64,000 nt of DNA from Paracoccaceae bacterium (GTDB lineage Bacteria; Pseudomonadota; Alphaproteobacteria; Rhodobacterales; Rhodobacteraceae). Numbering within the stretch: position 1 is the first letter of the stretch; the number at the start of each line of letters is the position of its first letter. Of the stretch, positions 29,823 through 38,006 are shown piece by piece. A program made the translations under genes and the position numbers. The notes beneath the pieces were generated by a model. It saw only the letters and a program-made list of their open reading frames with translations, ran no database searches and had not been told where the DNA came from. Location: positions 1 to 64,000 of the forward strand of contig JAOTXT010000014.1 of the NCBI GenBank assembly GCA_029862205.1. Direction: 5' to 3'.

Positions 29823-30464
29823 TCAGCTGCCTGACTTGCCCTGCTCGCGCTCCATATCGGCGATGACTTGCGCCACATCGCCGCTGCGCTTTTCGAACAT
29901 GGCGCTGACCACCTCGCGCTGGGTCACCGCCAGCGAGATGCCCTCGACCACCAGATCCGAGATTGCGATCCGGCCCGAACGGTCCGAGATCAGCCAGTCG
30001 ACCAGAACCGGCGCTTGGCGGCCAGGCCGGATCTCGCTGCGCACCAGAACACCCTTCTTGCCCACATCCACCACATTGACGATCTTCATGGCCTCGCGCA
30101 GCTCGGCCGGATCGCCGCTGAAATCCTTGAAATAGCCCGCGTAGACATAGGCTAGGTGGTCCGAGAAGGTCTCGATGTAGCGATCCTTGTATTCATCGGC
30201 CATGCCGCGCCAGTAGCGGCCCGCGCAAAAGCGCGCCAATTGCTTCAGAGCCGCCTGACGCTCGAAGATGCTCCTTAGCGCCTTTGCCGCCTCGGCGCGG
30301 GGCTTTTGCGTTTCGATCAAGCCGATCACCATGTCGACCGTCGCCGCCACATGTGACCGCGCCGCCTCGACCCCGACCGTCTGGGCGCCGCCCGCCGGAA
30401 CGCCCCCGGCCGCGACGACCAACGCCGCCAAGACCTGCCGCCGGCTCCAAGGACTATTGGCCAT
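29823..30464 (-). CDS. mlaC: MlaC-family phospholipid-binding protein
   Basis: 213 residues from the start at 30464. An N-terminal signal with a twin-arginine-like SRRQVLAALVVAAGG is followed by the MlaC/Ttg2D pattern: LARFCAGRYWRGMADEYKDRYIETF, then YVYAGYF and DWLISDRSGRIAISDLVVEG. MlaC ferries phospholipids across the periplasm for the Mla system. The partner ABC genes are absent here, which is common in Rhodobacterales-like genomes. Confidence 0.88.
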   Translation of the reverse strand: MANSPWSRRQVLAALVVAAGGVPAGGAQTVGVEAARSHVAATVDMVIGLIETQKPRAEAAKALRSIFERQAALKQLARFCAGRYWRGMADEYKDRYIETFSDHLAYVYAGYFKDFSGDPAELREAMKIVNVVDVGKKGVLVRSEIRPGRQAPVLVDWLISDRSGRIAISDLVVEGISLAVTQREVVSAMFEKRSGDVAQVIADMEREQGKSGS

Positions 30465-30507
30465 ACCTAAGAACTCCCCCGTTCCCGCTCCCCAATTCCC
30501 GCGGCGG

Positions 30508-30900
30508 TCAGCTTGCCCCCTCGGCCGCATCGAAGTCCACATGAATGTGATTGCCGTCCGGATCCCATAGGTTGACCTGGACGATCCCGAAATCCTCGAT
30601 CCGGTTGAGCCGGTATTGCTCGCCCCGTGCCTCGAGGCGCTCGATGAACGCCGCCATGCCTTCGGCCGAGAGCGCGAAATGCTCGAGCCGCAGCGCATCA
30701 GGGTCCGCCGATGGCGGTTCCTCGACGCCAATCAGATGGATCACCGCTTGATCGCCGGCATAAAGCCAGGCGCCAGGGAAACTGAAACCCGGACGCGGGC
30801 CAGGGCGCATCCCCAGAACGTCGCCATACCACGCCACCATCGCGTCGAGCGCGGCGGTGCGGAGATTGACGTGATCGAGGTTTTTGACGGTGACGCTCAT
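30508..30900 (-). CDS. VOC/glyoxalase-family protein
   Basis: 130 residues with two beta-alpha-beta-beta-beta modules. The metal-site positions are His in LDHVNLRTA, His in AVIHLIGVE and Glu near the end of GNHIHVDFDAAE. It fits a single-domain vicinal oxygen chelate enzyme or binding protein. The substrate is unknown. Confidence 0.85.
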   Translation of the reverse strand: MSVTVKNLDHVNLRTAALDAMVAWYGDVLGMRPGPRPGFSFPGAWLYAGDQAVIHLIGVEEPPSADPDALRLEHFALSAEGMAAFIERLEARGEQYRLNRIEDFGIVQVNLWDPDGNHIHVDFDAAEGAS

Positions 30901-30944
30901 CCAAACAGCTTACGACAAGCCATGCGTAGCTCAAAGGCTATCCG

Positions 30945-32471
30945 TCAGCCGCCGAGCCGCTTCACCCAGCCGCGGATCAACCGGCGTTCAAAATCGCGCG
31001 CCTGCGCCATCCAGCGCCGATCGGCGCGCCGGCCGTTCTGGCCCCGGTTCTCCAGGTCGTTCGAGAAGATCGCGAAGACCAGCCGCCGCCCGGACGGGGT
31101 TGCGATATAGCCGCCAAGGCCGCGCACATAGTCCATCGTGCCGGTCTTCGCCACCACATCCAGGTTCTTGTAATCCAGCTTCACCGACTTCGCCGCGACA
31201 TTGTAGTCCCCCAGCAGATCAAGAACCCCGCCTGGAAGACGCGGGCGGCGTTCGCCCTCGGCTGGCTGCGCAAGCGCCGCCGCGCGCAATACCTCCACCA
31301 TCCGCCGGGGCGAGACCCTGGACGCGGTGCTGAGACCCGAATGATTGGCGAATTGGAACCCTGGATCACCTACGGTGAAACCGCCGATACGCGCGGCCCA
31401 GGCGTTCATCCGCGCCAACGAATCCGCCAGCGTCCGAACATGCGGGCCTTCCTTCCGGCTGGCCGCAAACCCCGCCGCCTCGGCGGTCAGGTTCGTGGAA
31501 TACCGCAGCATCGCCTTCAGCATCGGGCGAAGCGGCCGGCTTTGGTGCCGTGCGATTTCCATGCCCCCGGACGGGGCCGTGTCCACATCGGCCGCCAGCA
31601 GCGAGATTTCCTGATCCCGCGCCAGGCTTTGGAACACCTCGCCAGCATAAACCTCTGGGCGGCGCACCGGCAGCCATCGGGCCCCTTTCCCGCGGAAGCC
31701 AACCTCGTTCATCTGCCAGATCTCGGTCCGACCCTCCATCCGATGGGTAAACATCTCGGTTCCGGGCATGCTCGCTAGGATCACCTGGACTCCTGCCACC
31801 TCCGGGTCCAGCCGCTGGGCCTTTGCCGAGACCCGCATTTCGCGTGTGCCCTTTCGCGCGTCCCATTTGAGGCGGACACGGTTGAAGTTCAGGTTCAGGC
31901 CCGAGAGGGCTGGGTTATAGGCGGCATCGGGCGGCTGATCCGCGTCAATTGCCACCGCCCTCGGGCCGTTCGAGCCATCGACGATGAACCGCCCGCTCAC
32001 ATGACGCAGGCCGCGCTCCTGAATTTCGGTCACCAGCGGCAGCAGGTCGTCGGTATCGAGCTCGGGGTCACCGCCGCCGAGCAAGACCAGATCACCTTCC
32101 AGCGTACCGCCGCTTTGTGATCCCGCCGCCAAAACCCGCGTCTGAAACCGGTATAGCGGTCCCAAACGGTCGATCGCATAGAAGGCGGTCGGCAACTTGG
32201 CGACCGAGGCCGGAGCAAAAGGGCGATCAGCTTCCCGGGAATCGAGCACCGACCCACTGTCCAGATCCGCCACCAGCCAACCGACCGCGCCCGTGTGATA
32301 TTGGCCGGGCGCGGGAGCGGTGGCTGGCGCCGGCACCGGGGGCTTCGCGCGCGGGAGCGGCGCGACGTCCGGCCCGCCATGGGCGGGCAACACGATGAAG
32401 AGTACGGAAATGGCAGAGAATGCCGCGAGCAATACGCGGCGGCGCAAGGTGTGCTGCGAAAAGCTGGTCAT
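30945..32471 (-). CDS. dacB: D-alanyl-D-alanine carboxypeptidase/endopeptidase (PBP4)
   Basis: 508 residues from the start at 32471. The N-terminal membrane signal (RRRVLLAAFSAISVLFIVLP) is followed by a Pro/Ala-rich stretch. The catalytic motifs are all present: SVAK (Ser89, Lys92), then STN in RYSTNLTAEA, and KTG in VAKTGTMDYVRG. Large inserted domains lie between SxxK and SxN, as in class C PBP4. It trims peptidoglycan stem peptides in the periplasm. Confidence 0.93.
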   Translation of the reverse strand: MTSFSQHTLRRRVLLAAFSAISVLFIVLPAHGGPDVAPLPRAKPPVPAPATAPAPGQYHTGAVGWLVADLDSGSVLDSREADRPFAPASVAKLPTAFYAIDRLGPLYRFQTRVLAAGSQSGGTLEGDLVLLGGGDPELDTDDLLPLVTEIQERGLRHVSGRFIVDGSNGPRAVAIDADQPPDAAYNPALSGLNLNFNRVRLKWDARKGTREMRVSAKAQRLDPEVAGVQVILASMPGTEMFTHRMEGRTEIWQMNEVGFRGKGARWLPVRRPEVYAGEVFQSLARDQEISLLAADVDTAPSGGMEIARHQSRPLRPMLKAMLRYSTNLTAEAAGFAASRKEGPHVRTLADSLARMNAWAARIGGFTVGDPGFQFANHSGLSTASRVSPRRMVEVLRAAALAQPAEGERRPRLPGGVLDLLGDYNVAAKSVKLDYKNLDVVAKTGTMDYVRGLGGYIATPSGRRLVFAIFSNDLENRGQNGRRADRRWMAQARDFERRLIRGWVKRLGG

Positions 32472-32639
32472 GCGCAAGGATCGCTCGCGCAGACAACGAC
32501 GTTCCTCAGGGATTCCCTCATGCAAAGCCGCCTGCGGCGAACCGCCCTTTACCGATCAACGTCGTCTGTCAACGTTGGGAGTCAGCCTCGCAAACCCGCC
32601 GTGCCGGCGCAACCCGTGGGCCCGCCAACGCGGTACGCT

Positions 32640-32843
32640 CTAGGCCCTTGCGGCGCTCGCGATTTGTGCGCCGCCGCCGCCGGCTGCCAGATTGGGCGTC
32701 AACTCGACTTCGGCTTCCGCCGATTTCGCCAATGCTTCGTATTGCTGCAGCTTCTCGGCCATGCGAATGAACTCATCGAGCCGCGCGATCTCGGTCGTGA
32801 GCTCGGCCCGGCACTTCTTCGCAATACTGATTACGTCTGTCAT
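32640..32843 (-). CDS. Small coiled-coil protein, paralogue of the next gene's N-terminus
   Basis: 67 residues. MTDVISIAKKCRAELTTEIA and RLDEFIRMAEKLQQYE match MTDVVEIARKRRALLQSEIA and QLDRFLRMAAALQKYE of the XRE-domain protein just upstream, so the two share a module of about 38 residues. The remainder is Ala/Gly-rich. The shared module looks like a short helical dimerisation unit. The function is unknown. Confidence 0.7.
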   Translation of the reverse strand: MTDVISIAKKCRAELTTEIARLDEFIRMAEKLQQYEALAKSAEAEVELTPNLAAGGGGAQIASAARA

Positions 32844-32953
32844 ATCGATCCTTCCTCAACTCTGTCCCTGCCCGGTTTTCCGGGTCCGGCCTTGGCTTTT
32901 GGCCTTGATTTCCGGCGCTCAGTCCATGGCGCCGGTTCGGTGCGCAACGAAGC

Positions 32954-34405
32954 TCAGGACGCCTCGACCGCGCGCGGCGGAGCCGAGGCGCCGCCTTCCA
33001 TCATCTTCCGCGCGTCGGCCTCGGTCAGCACCTCGCTGCGGGCGGACTCGCCGTTTTCCGACTGGCCCTCAAGATCCTCGAAGAAGTAGGACATCGGGAC
33101 GTCCAAGGAGGAGGCGATCTGCCACATCCGGTCGGCGTCGATATGCGATGTTCCCATCTCGTAGCCACGGATCTCGTCCAGGCTGACCCCGACCAGATCG
33201 CCCAGCTGCTGGCGCGACATTCCGATCATCCAACGGCGCTGCCGAAGCTTCTGGCCCACGTGGATGTCAACTGGCCCGGATGCGGGCCGCTTCGGCTTGC
33301 CTAGAACCAGAACTTCCTCTCCGGCGTCCTTTTCTTCTGTGCCGGACACTGGTGTCTCGGATTTCGCGGCTTCCGGCGATTTCGCACTTGCCGCATCGCC
33401 GCTCTCGTCCCCCGCTGGGGTCTTGATCTTCGCGGCATCCGCAAACGCTTTCGCGCCAGCGGCAATCGCTGCGGACCACGGCGTTTTCGCGGGAGTCTGG
33501 CGGGGCGTGTGGGCGTCCTTTTCCGCCGCTTCCGAGGCGGGCGCCACCGGCTCGCCGGCCTTTGCCGCGATCAGCTTCGCGACCGGGTCTTCGTCCAGCG
33601 CGGCGGACCGTGCCGGCTCCGTGGCCTTGGGCTCGGGCTTAGGGTCGGGTTGGGCACCGGATTGGGCTGCCAACGGCGCGGACGGCTTCGCACTCCCGAC
33701 CGGAGGCGTGCTTGGATCGGCTGGCGCCAGTTCGGCAGCTGGCTCGACGTCAGTGCTCGGCGCCTTTGATGTCTTCGTCTCAGCGGTCTTGGGCGCGGCA
33801 ACCTCGGGTGCAGCGGTTTCGGGCGCCGTGGTTTCGGGCGCGGTGGTTTCGGTCGCGGTAACTTCGGGCGCGGTAACTTCTGGCGCCGTGGTCTCGGGAG
33901 CGTCGCCGTCCGGCATCACGGCCTCAGGCGCGGCGGCTTGCGGAGCGGCGGCCTGGGGCGGCGCTTCTTCTGCTGCTTCTGTCTGGGCCACTTCCGCCGG
34001 CGTCGGCGTGGTTGCGCTGGGTTCTGCTGGACCAGATTCTACTGGGCCAGAGCCTGCTGGGCGAATTTCTGCTGGAGCCGCTTCGGTTGGAGCCGCTTCG
34101 GTCTGGGCGGGAGGGGCTTCCTTCTTTGGCACCTGCGGTACCGCGCTGGCTTGGAGCGAGGCCGGCTCGGCGGGCGCGCTCGGCGGCGCGACTGGCATGC
34201 TCGGCGCGGCCCGGGGTTCGGGCGAGATCGACGCGGCCGACGGCGGACTGACAGTTTCGCGAATGGGTTCGCTCCCCCGCCCGTCGTAACCACCGTGTTC
34301 GTATTTCTGCAACGCCGCGGCCATCCGCAGGAACCGATCCAGCTGAGCAATTTCAGACTGGAGCAAGGCCCGGCGCTTCCTGGCAATCTCGACGACGTCG
34401 GTCAT
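32954..34405 (-). CDS. XRE-domain protein with long Pro/Ala/Thr-rich linker
   Basis: 483 residues from the start at 34405. Residues 1-40 form a helical module shared with the neighbouring small gene. About 45-375 are low-complexity (Pro, Ala, Glu, Thr), including tandem TAPE/T units near the middle. Residues 380-443 are an XRE helix-turn-helix (VGQKLRQRRWMIGMSRQQLG, then LVGVSLDEIRGYEMGTSHID). The C-terminal domain resembles the short RRWM-type XRE regulators of alphaproteobacteria, which usually lack such an extension. The linker suggests a tethered or phase-separating DNA-binding protein, but this is speculative. Confidence 0.8.
   Translation of the reverse strand: MTDVVEIARKRRALLQSEIAQLDRFLRMAAALQKYEHGGYDGRGSEPIRETVSPPSAASISPEPRAAPSMPVAPPSAPAEPASLQASAVPQVPKKEAPPAQTEAAPTEAAPAEIRPAGSGPVESGPAEPSATTPTPAEVAQTEAAEEAPPQAAAPQAAAPEAVMPDGDAPETTAPEVTAPEVTATETTAPETTAPETAAPEVAAPKTAETKTSKAPSTDVEPAAELAPADPSTPPVGSAKPSAPLAAQSGAQPDPKPEPKATEPARSAALDEDPVAKLIAAKAGEPVAPASEAAEKDAHTPRQTPAKTPWSAAIAAGAKAFADAAKIKTPAGDESGDAASAKSPEAAKSETPVSGTEEKDAGEEVLVLGKPKRPASGPVDIHVGQKLRQRRWMIGMSRQQLGDLVGVSLDEIRGYEMGTSHIDADRMWQIASSLDVPMSYFFEDLEGQSENGESARSEVLTEADARKMMEGGASAPPRAVEAS
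33796..33903. repeat. Tandem 15-base repeats coding TAPE units
   Basis: About seven imperfect copies of a 15-base unit (type GCGGTGGTTTCGGGC on the plus strand) encode the ETTAP/EVTAP repeats of the XRE protein linker. Such in-frame repeats can change copy number by slippage and so alter linker length. Confidence 0.75.
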
Positions 34406-34625
34406 AGCAATCCTCCCCCGAAGTTCGATCAAGTACCGTCTATCCGGCGGAACGACCAACTCCTCATCATTCTGTGCGGCTCTACCGCATAATGTGTGCC
34501 TAAACTATGGGAACCACAACATGGGTAGGGTTGGCAAGAACAATGTTAACGAATCGCGCCAATTCGTCTGAATCGCCGGAAAAAGCGGTCCGCGGGATCG
34601 CCGCGTGCGTCGTCGCCAGGGGCGG

Positions 34626-35249
34626 CTAGCTCGGATTGGCGGTCGTTTCGGTCAGCGCCAGAGAAAGCGCCCTGTTGTCCGATCGGCGGCGCAATGCCTC
34701 CACATGCTCGATGAAGCGGAATTGCACGTTGTTCAGCACCATCTCGCGATCGGCCTGGCGGATATCATCGGTCACCGGCATAAATCTCAGCAGGATCTCC
34801 GCGCCCTCGCGGCAGATCTCGCCGACGCCGCGCGGCGGCGCTGCCAAATGCGCGACCACGCGCTGATCGAAGCGCGCGACGCGGTCGTCCCAGCCTTGGC
34901 CGGAGCGGTGGCGGGGCAGATCCTGGTTGGCCAGGACCGAGCGGTAGAGCGATTGCAGCACTTGCGCATCCGGATCGACGGCGCAAGGCCGCAGATCGGT
35001 CTCGACGATCAGGATCAGGTCTGCCGCGAAAGCGGCAAAGCCCTCCCAGGTGCAGCGCTCCATGGCGGCGCCGAAGGCGGCGTCCTGCATCAGGCGGGGT
35101 CCCATGGTGCCCGACCGGGCGCGGATATAAGCATAGGCCGACCCCTGCGACAGGTAGGCGGCGCCTTCCCCGATCGCCGTGACCAGGTCGGGCACAGTCG
35201 CAATCCGGCCCCTCCGCGCGCCGATTGTCAGGAGCTTCAGAAAGTCCAA
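34626..35249 (-). CDS. Hypothetical protein, 207 aa
   Basis: A soluble helical protein starting at a TTG at 35249 (no ATG precedes Met49 in this frame, and no clear ribosome-binding site is seen). Stretches include ALVTAIGEG-like VPDLVTAIGEGAAYLSQGSA, YAYIRARSGTMGP and a C-terminal VLNNVQFRFIEHVEALRRRS. The N-terminal part may be a degenerate enzyme fold, but I do not recognise the family. The start is uncertain. Confidence 0.6.
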   Translation of the reverse strand: MDFLKLLTIGARRGRIATVPDLVTAIGEGAAYLSQGSAYAYIRARSGTMGPRLMQDAAFGAAMERCTWEGFAAFAADLILIVETDLRPCAVDPDAQVLQSLYRSVLANQDLPRHRSGQGWDDRVARFDQRVVAHLAAPPRGVGEICREGAEILLRFMPVTDDIRQADREMVLNNVQFRFIEHVEALRRRSDNRALSLALTETTANPS

Positions 35250-35425
35250 TGGGCGCGGCCCCGCTGATCTGTCCGTTAAAGCCGCCTCGCGTGGCGGCGC
35301 CCCCTCTCATCCGGTCTCGGACCGGGAAATGCAAGTCATCGGACCAGAAGACACCGACTGATCGGTTGACCTGCCCTGGGAATCGGAAATGATAAGGTCC
35401 CGAGGGCCCATCACTGGAGACGATC

Positions 35426-35692
35426 ATGTCCGATCAAATCGCACCGGAGGCCGCCGCGGCACACTGGGCGAAGACGCGCACACTCATGTGGATCTGCCTG
35501 GTCGTCTGGGCCGTCTTTTCGTTCCTCATCCATATGTTCGTGGGCTACCTGAACCAGATCACGTTCTTCGACTTTCCCTTGGGCTTCTACATGGCCGCCC
35601 AAGGCTCGCTGATCGTCTTCGTCGTGCTGATCTTTTGGTTCGCGGCGCGCCAGAACGCGATCGACGAGGAATTCGGCGCCGATGAGGATTGA
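35426..35692 (+). CDS. DUF4212 small subunit of sodium/solute symporter
   Basis: 88 residues with two membrane helices (MWICLVVWAVFSFLIHMFVG, then FYMAAQGSLIVFVVLIFWF) and the DUF4212 start AAAHWAKTRTLMW. It pairs with the VC_2705-type symporter directly downstream (11-base gap). The small subunit is thought to help assembly or function. GGAGA lies upstream of the start. Confidence 0.92.
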   Translation: MSDQIAPEAAAAHWAKTRTLMWICLVVWAVFSFLIHMFVGYLNQITFFDFPLGFYMAAQGSLIVFVVLIFWFAARQNAIDEEFGADED

Positions 35693-35703
35693 GGGGGCAA
35701 GCC

Positions 35704-37536
35704 ATGCGGGGTGATTTCACCGACAATCTCGGGCGCATCTACGGCATCTATGTGGGCGCCTTCGCGATCTTCGTCATCGCCATGGCGATCCTCGAGCAAT
35801 TGGGGCTGCCGGCGAAATACATCCTGTGGTCCTATATGGGGCTGACCGTCCTGGTCTATGCCTTCATCGGCATCATGTCGCGCACCAGCCAGGTCTCGGA
35901 ATATTACGTGGCCGGGCGCTCGGTCCCGGCTGTCTACAACGGCATGGCGACCGGCGCCGACTGGATGTCGGGCGCCAGCTTCGTCGGCATGGCGGGCTCG
36001 CTCTACGTGCTCGGCTATGACGGGCTGGCCTTCGTGCTCGGCTGGACCGGCGGCTATGTGCTGGTGGCGGTCCTGCTGGCACCCTACTTGCGCAAGTTCG
36101 GCGCCTATACGGTGCCCGATTTCCTCGGCACCCGCTATGGCGGCAACATGCCCCGGCTTCTGGGCATCATCGTGCTATTCGCAGCCTCGTTCACTTATGT
36201 GACGGCGCAGATCTATGCTTCCGGAGTCATTGCCTCGCGATTCCTCGGGATCGACTTCGAGTGGGCAGTTTTTGCCGGACTGGCGGGGATCCTGGTCTGC
36301 TCGATGCTGGGCGGCATGCGCGCGGTCACCTGGACCCAGGTCGCGCAATACATCATCCTGATCGTCGCCTATCTGGTCCCGGCGGTCTGGATGTCGACGG
36401 TCAAGACCGGGGTGCCAGTGCCGCAGATCATGTATGGCTCGGTCTTGGGCGACATCACCGGTTACGAACAGCAGCTTGGCGTGGCGAAATCCCATGTGCA
36501 GCCCTTCACCAACTACACGCCGCGCGACTTCTTCTTCCTGATTTTCTGCCTGATGGTGGGCACCGCCTCGCTGCCGCATATCCTGATGCGGTTCTTCACA
36601 ACGCCGACCGTGCGCGAGGCGCGCAAATCGGTGGGCTGGTCACTGTTCTTCATCTTCCTGCTCTATTTCACCGCGCCGGCCTATGCCGCCTTCGCGAAGT
36701 TCAACGTCATGGACATGTTCGTCCAGGCGGGCGGGACGCTGCCCTATGACCAGATCCCAGCCTGGATGTATCGATGGGGCAATATCGGCGGCAATGCGCT
36801 GATCTCGATCTGCGGCGTGGCCGTCACCGACCAGGCGGCGGTGATGGCCGCTTGCGGGGCCGAGAAGGCGGCGGGCTTCAGCTTCGCCGACCTGACGCTC
36901 GGCCGCGACATGATCGTGCTGTCGACGCCCGAGATCGCCAACATGCCCTGGTTCGTGATCGGGCTCGTGGGCGCTGGCGGTTTCGCGGCCGCGCTCTCGA
37001 CGGCGGACGGGCTTCTGCTGGCGATCGCAAACGCGCTCAGCCACGACATCTACTTCAAGATGATCGACCCACATGCCGACACGAAACGCCGCCTGCTGGT
37101 CGCGAAGCTGATCCTTCTCGTGGTCGCGATTGGTGCCGCGCTCCTCGCGCAGACCAAGCCCTCGGACATCCTGTCGATGGTGGCCTGGGCGTTCTCGCTG
37201 GCTGCGGCGGGCCTGTTCGCACCATTGGTCTTGGGTGTCTGGGACGCACGGACGACGCGCGAGGGCGCAATTGCCGGGATCGTGCTCGGCTTCGGCACGA
37301 CGCTCTTCTACCTGGTCGGCAATGTCTACGGGTTCGATCTCATCAAGGGCTCGGGCGATGAGGTCAACTGGTATGACGTCAAGTCGATCTCGGCCGGCGT
37401 CTTCGGCATCCCGGTCGCCTTCGTCGTGACCTTCGTGGTGTCGCGGCTCACGCCGCAGCCCAGCCAGGAGATGCAGCAGTTCATCCGCCGCCTGCGCGTG
37501 CCGCGGGGCGGCCAATTGCTGGAACAGGCGCACTGA
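35704..37536 (+). CDS. VC_2705-type sodium:solute symporter (SSS family)
   Basis: 610 residues with about 13 membrane helices. Landmarks are SRTSQVSEYYVAGRSVPAV, GMATGADWMSGASFVGMAG and HILMRFFTTPTVREARKSVG, typical of the SSS subgroup paired with DUF4212. GAGGGGG precedes the ATG at 35704; a TTG at 35689 overlapping the small-subunit stop is a possible alternative start. Members take up short organic acids such as acetate; the exact substrate is unknown. Confidence 0.92.
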   Translation: MRGDFTDNLGRIYGIYVGAFAIFVIAMAILEQLGLPAKYILWSYMGLTVLVYAFIGIMSRTSQVSEYYVAGRSVPAVYNGMATGADWMSGASFVGMAGSLYVLGYDGLAFVLGWTGGYVLVAVLLAPYLRKFGAYTVPDFLGTRYGGNMPRLLGIIVLFAASFTYVTAQIYASGVIASRFLGIDFEWAVFAGLAGILVCSMLGGMRAVTWTQVAQYIILIVAYLVPAVWMSTVKTGVPVPQIMYGSVLGDITGYEQQLGVAKSHVQPFTNYTPRDFFFLIFCLMVGTASLPHILMRFFTTPTVREARKSVGWSLFFIFLLYFTAPAYAAFAKFNVMDMFVQAGGTLPYDQIPAWMYRWGNIGGNALISICGVAVTDQAAVMAACGAEKAAGFSFADLTLGRDMIVLSTPEIANMPWFVIGLVGAGGFAAALSTADGLLLAIANALSHDIYFKMIDPHADTKRRLLVAKLILLVVAIGAALLAQTKPSDILSMVAWAFSLAAAGLFAPLVLGVWDARTTREGAIAGIVLGFGTTLFYLVGNVYGFDLIKGSGDEVNWYDVKSISAGVFGIPVAFVVTFVVSRLTPQPSQEMQQFIRRLRVPRGGQLLEQAH

Positions 37537-37585
37537 CCGGAGCCAGCGCGACAGAACCGAGAGGATAGGGCCGAGAGGATAGCGA

Positions 37586-38002
37586 ATGAACGGCCAAGCC
37601 CTGCGCGGCCTCCTGATCCTGGTCGGCGCCTTCGTTCTGTGTTTCGCGGTCTTCCTTGCCCTCGGGCCGCCCAGGGCCGAAGGCGCACCGCAAGTCGACT
37701 CGGTTTTCTTCGCGACGATTGTCGCGGGCACCTACTCTCTTACCTCGCTGGCGGCGATCCTGGTCGCGCGCGGGGTTCTGGGGCTCTTCGTCGATTTCAG
37801 CCGGCCGGTGACCTTCTTCCAGGTGCTCGGCTCAATCACCGACCCGATGATAGCCCTCTGCGAGCCGGTCACGCCGGGCTTTGTCGAGCCGCCCTTGAAG
37901 CCCTTCCTGGCGGCCTTCTGGTTATATTTCCTGAAGGTCCTGGTCTTCGGGATCGGCTCGGTACCGCCGCCCTGGATCTTTGTGCTGCTCGCGCTCGGCT
38001 AG
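37586..38002 (+). CDS. Small membrane protein, function unknown
   Basis: 138 residues with about four hydrophobic segments (LRGLLILVGAFVLCFAVFLA; FFATIVAGTYSLTSLAAILV; FLAAFWLYFLKVLVFG; PPWIFVLLALG). The middle VDFSRPVTFFQVLGSITDP might suggest a YggT-like arrangement, but I cannot assign it. It follows the symporter by 49 bases and may be cotranscribed. Confidence 0.7.
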   Translation: MNGQALRGLLILVGAFVLCFAVFLALGPPRAEGAPQVDSVFFATIVAGTYSLTSLAAILVARGVLGLFVDFSRPVTFFQVLGSITDPMIALCEPVTPGFVEPPLKPFLAAFWLYFLKVLVFGIGSVPPPWIFVLLALG

Positions 38003-38006
38003 GCGG

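Noticed and set aside
33796-33903. Short regularly spaced repeats as a possible CRISPR array
   Set aside because: The units are contiguous 15-base coding repeats without spacers, and there are no cas genes.
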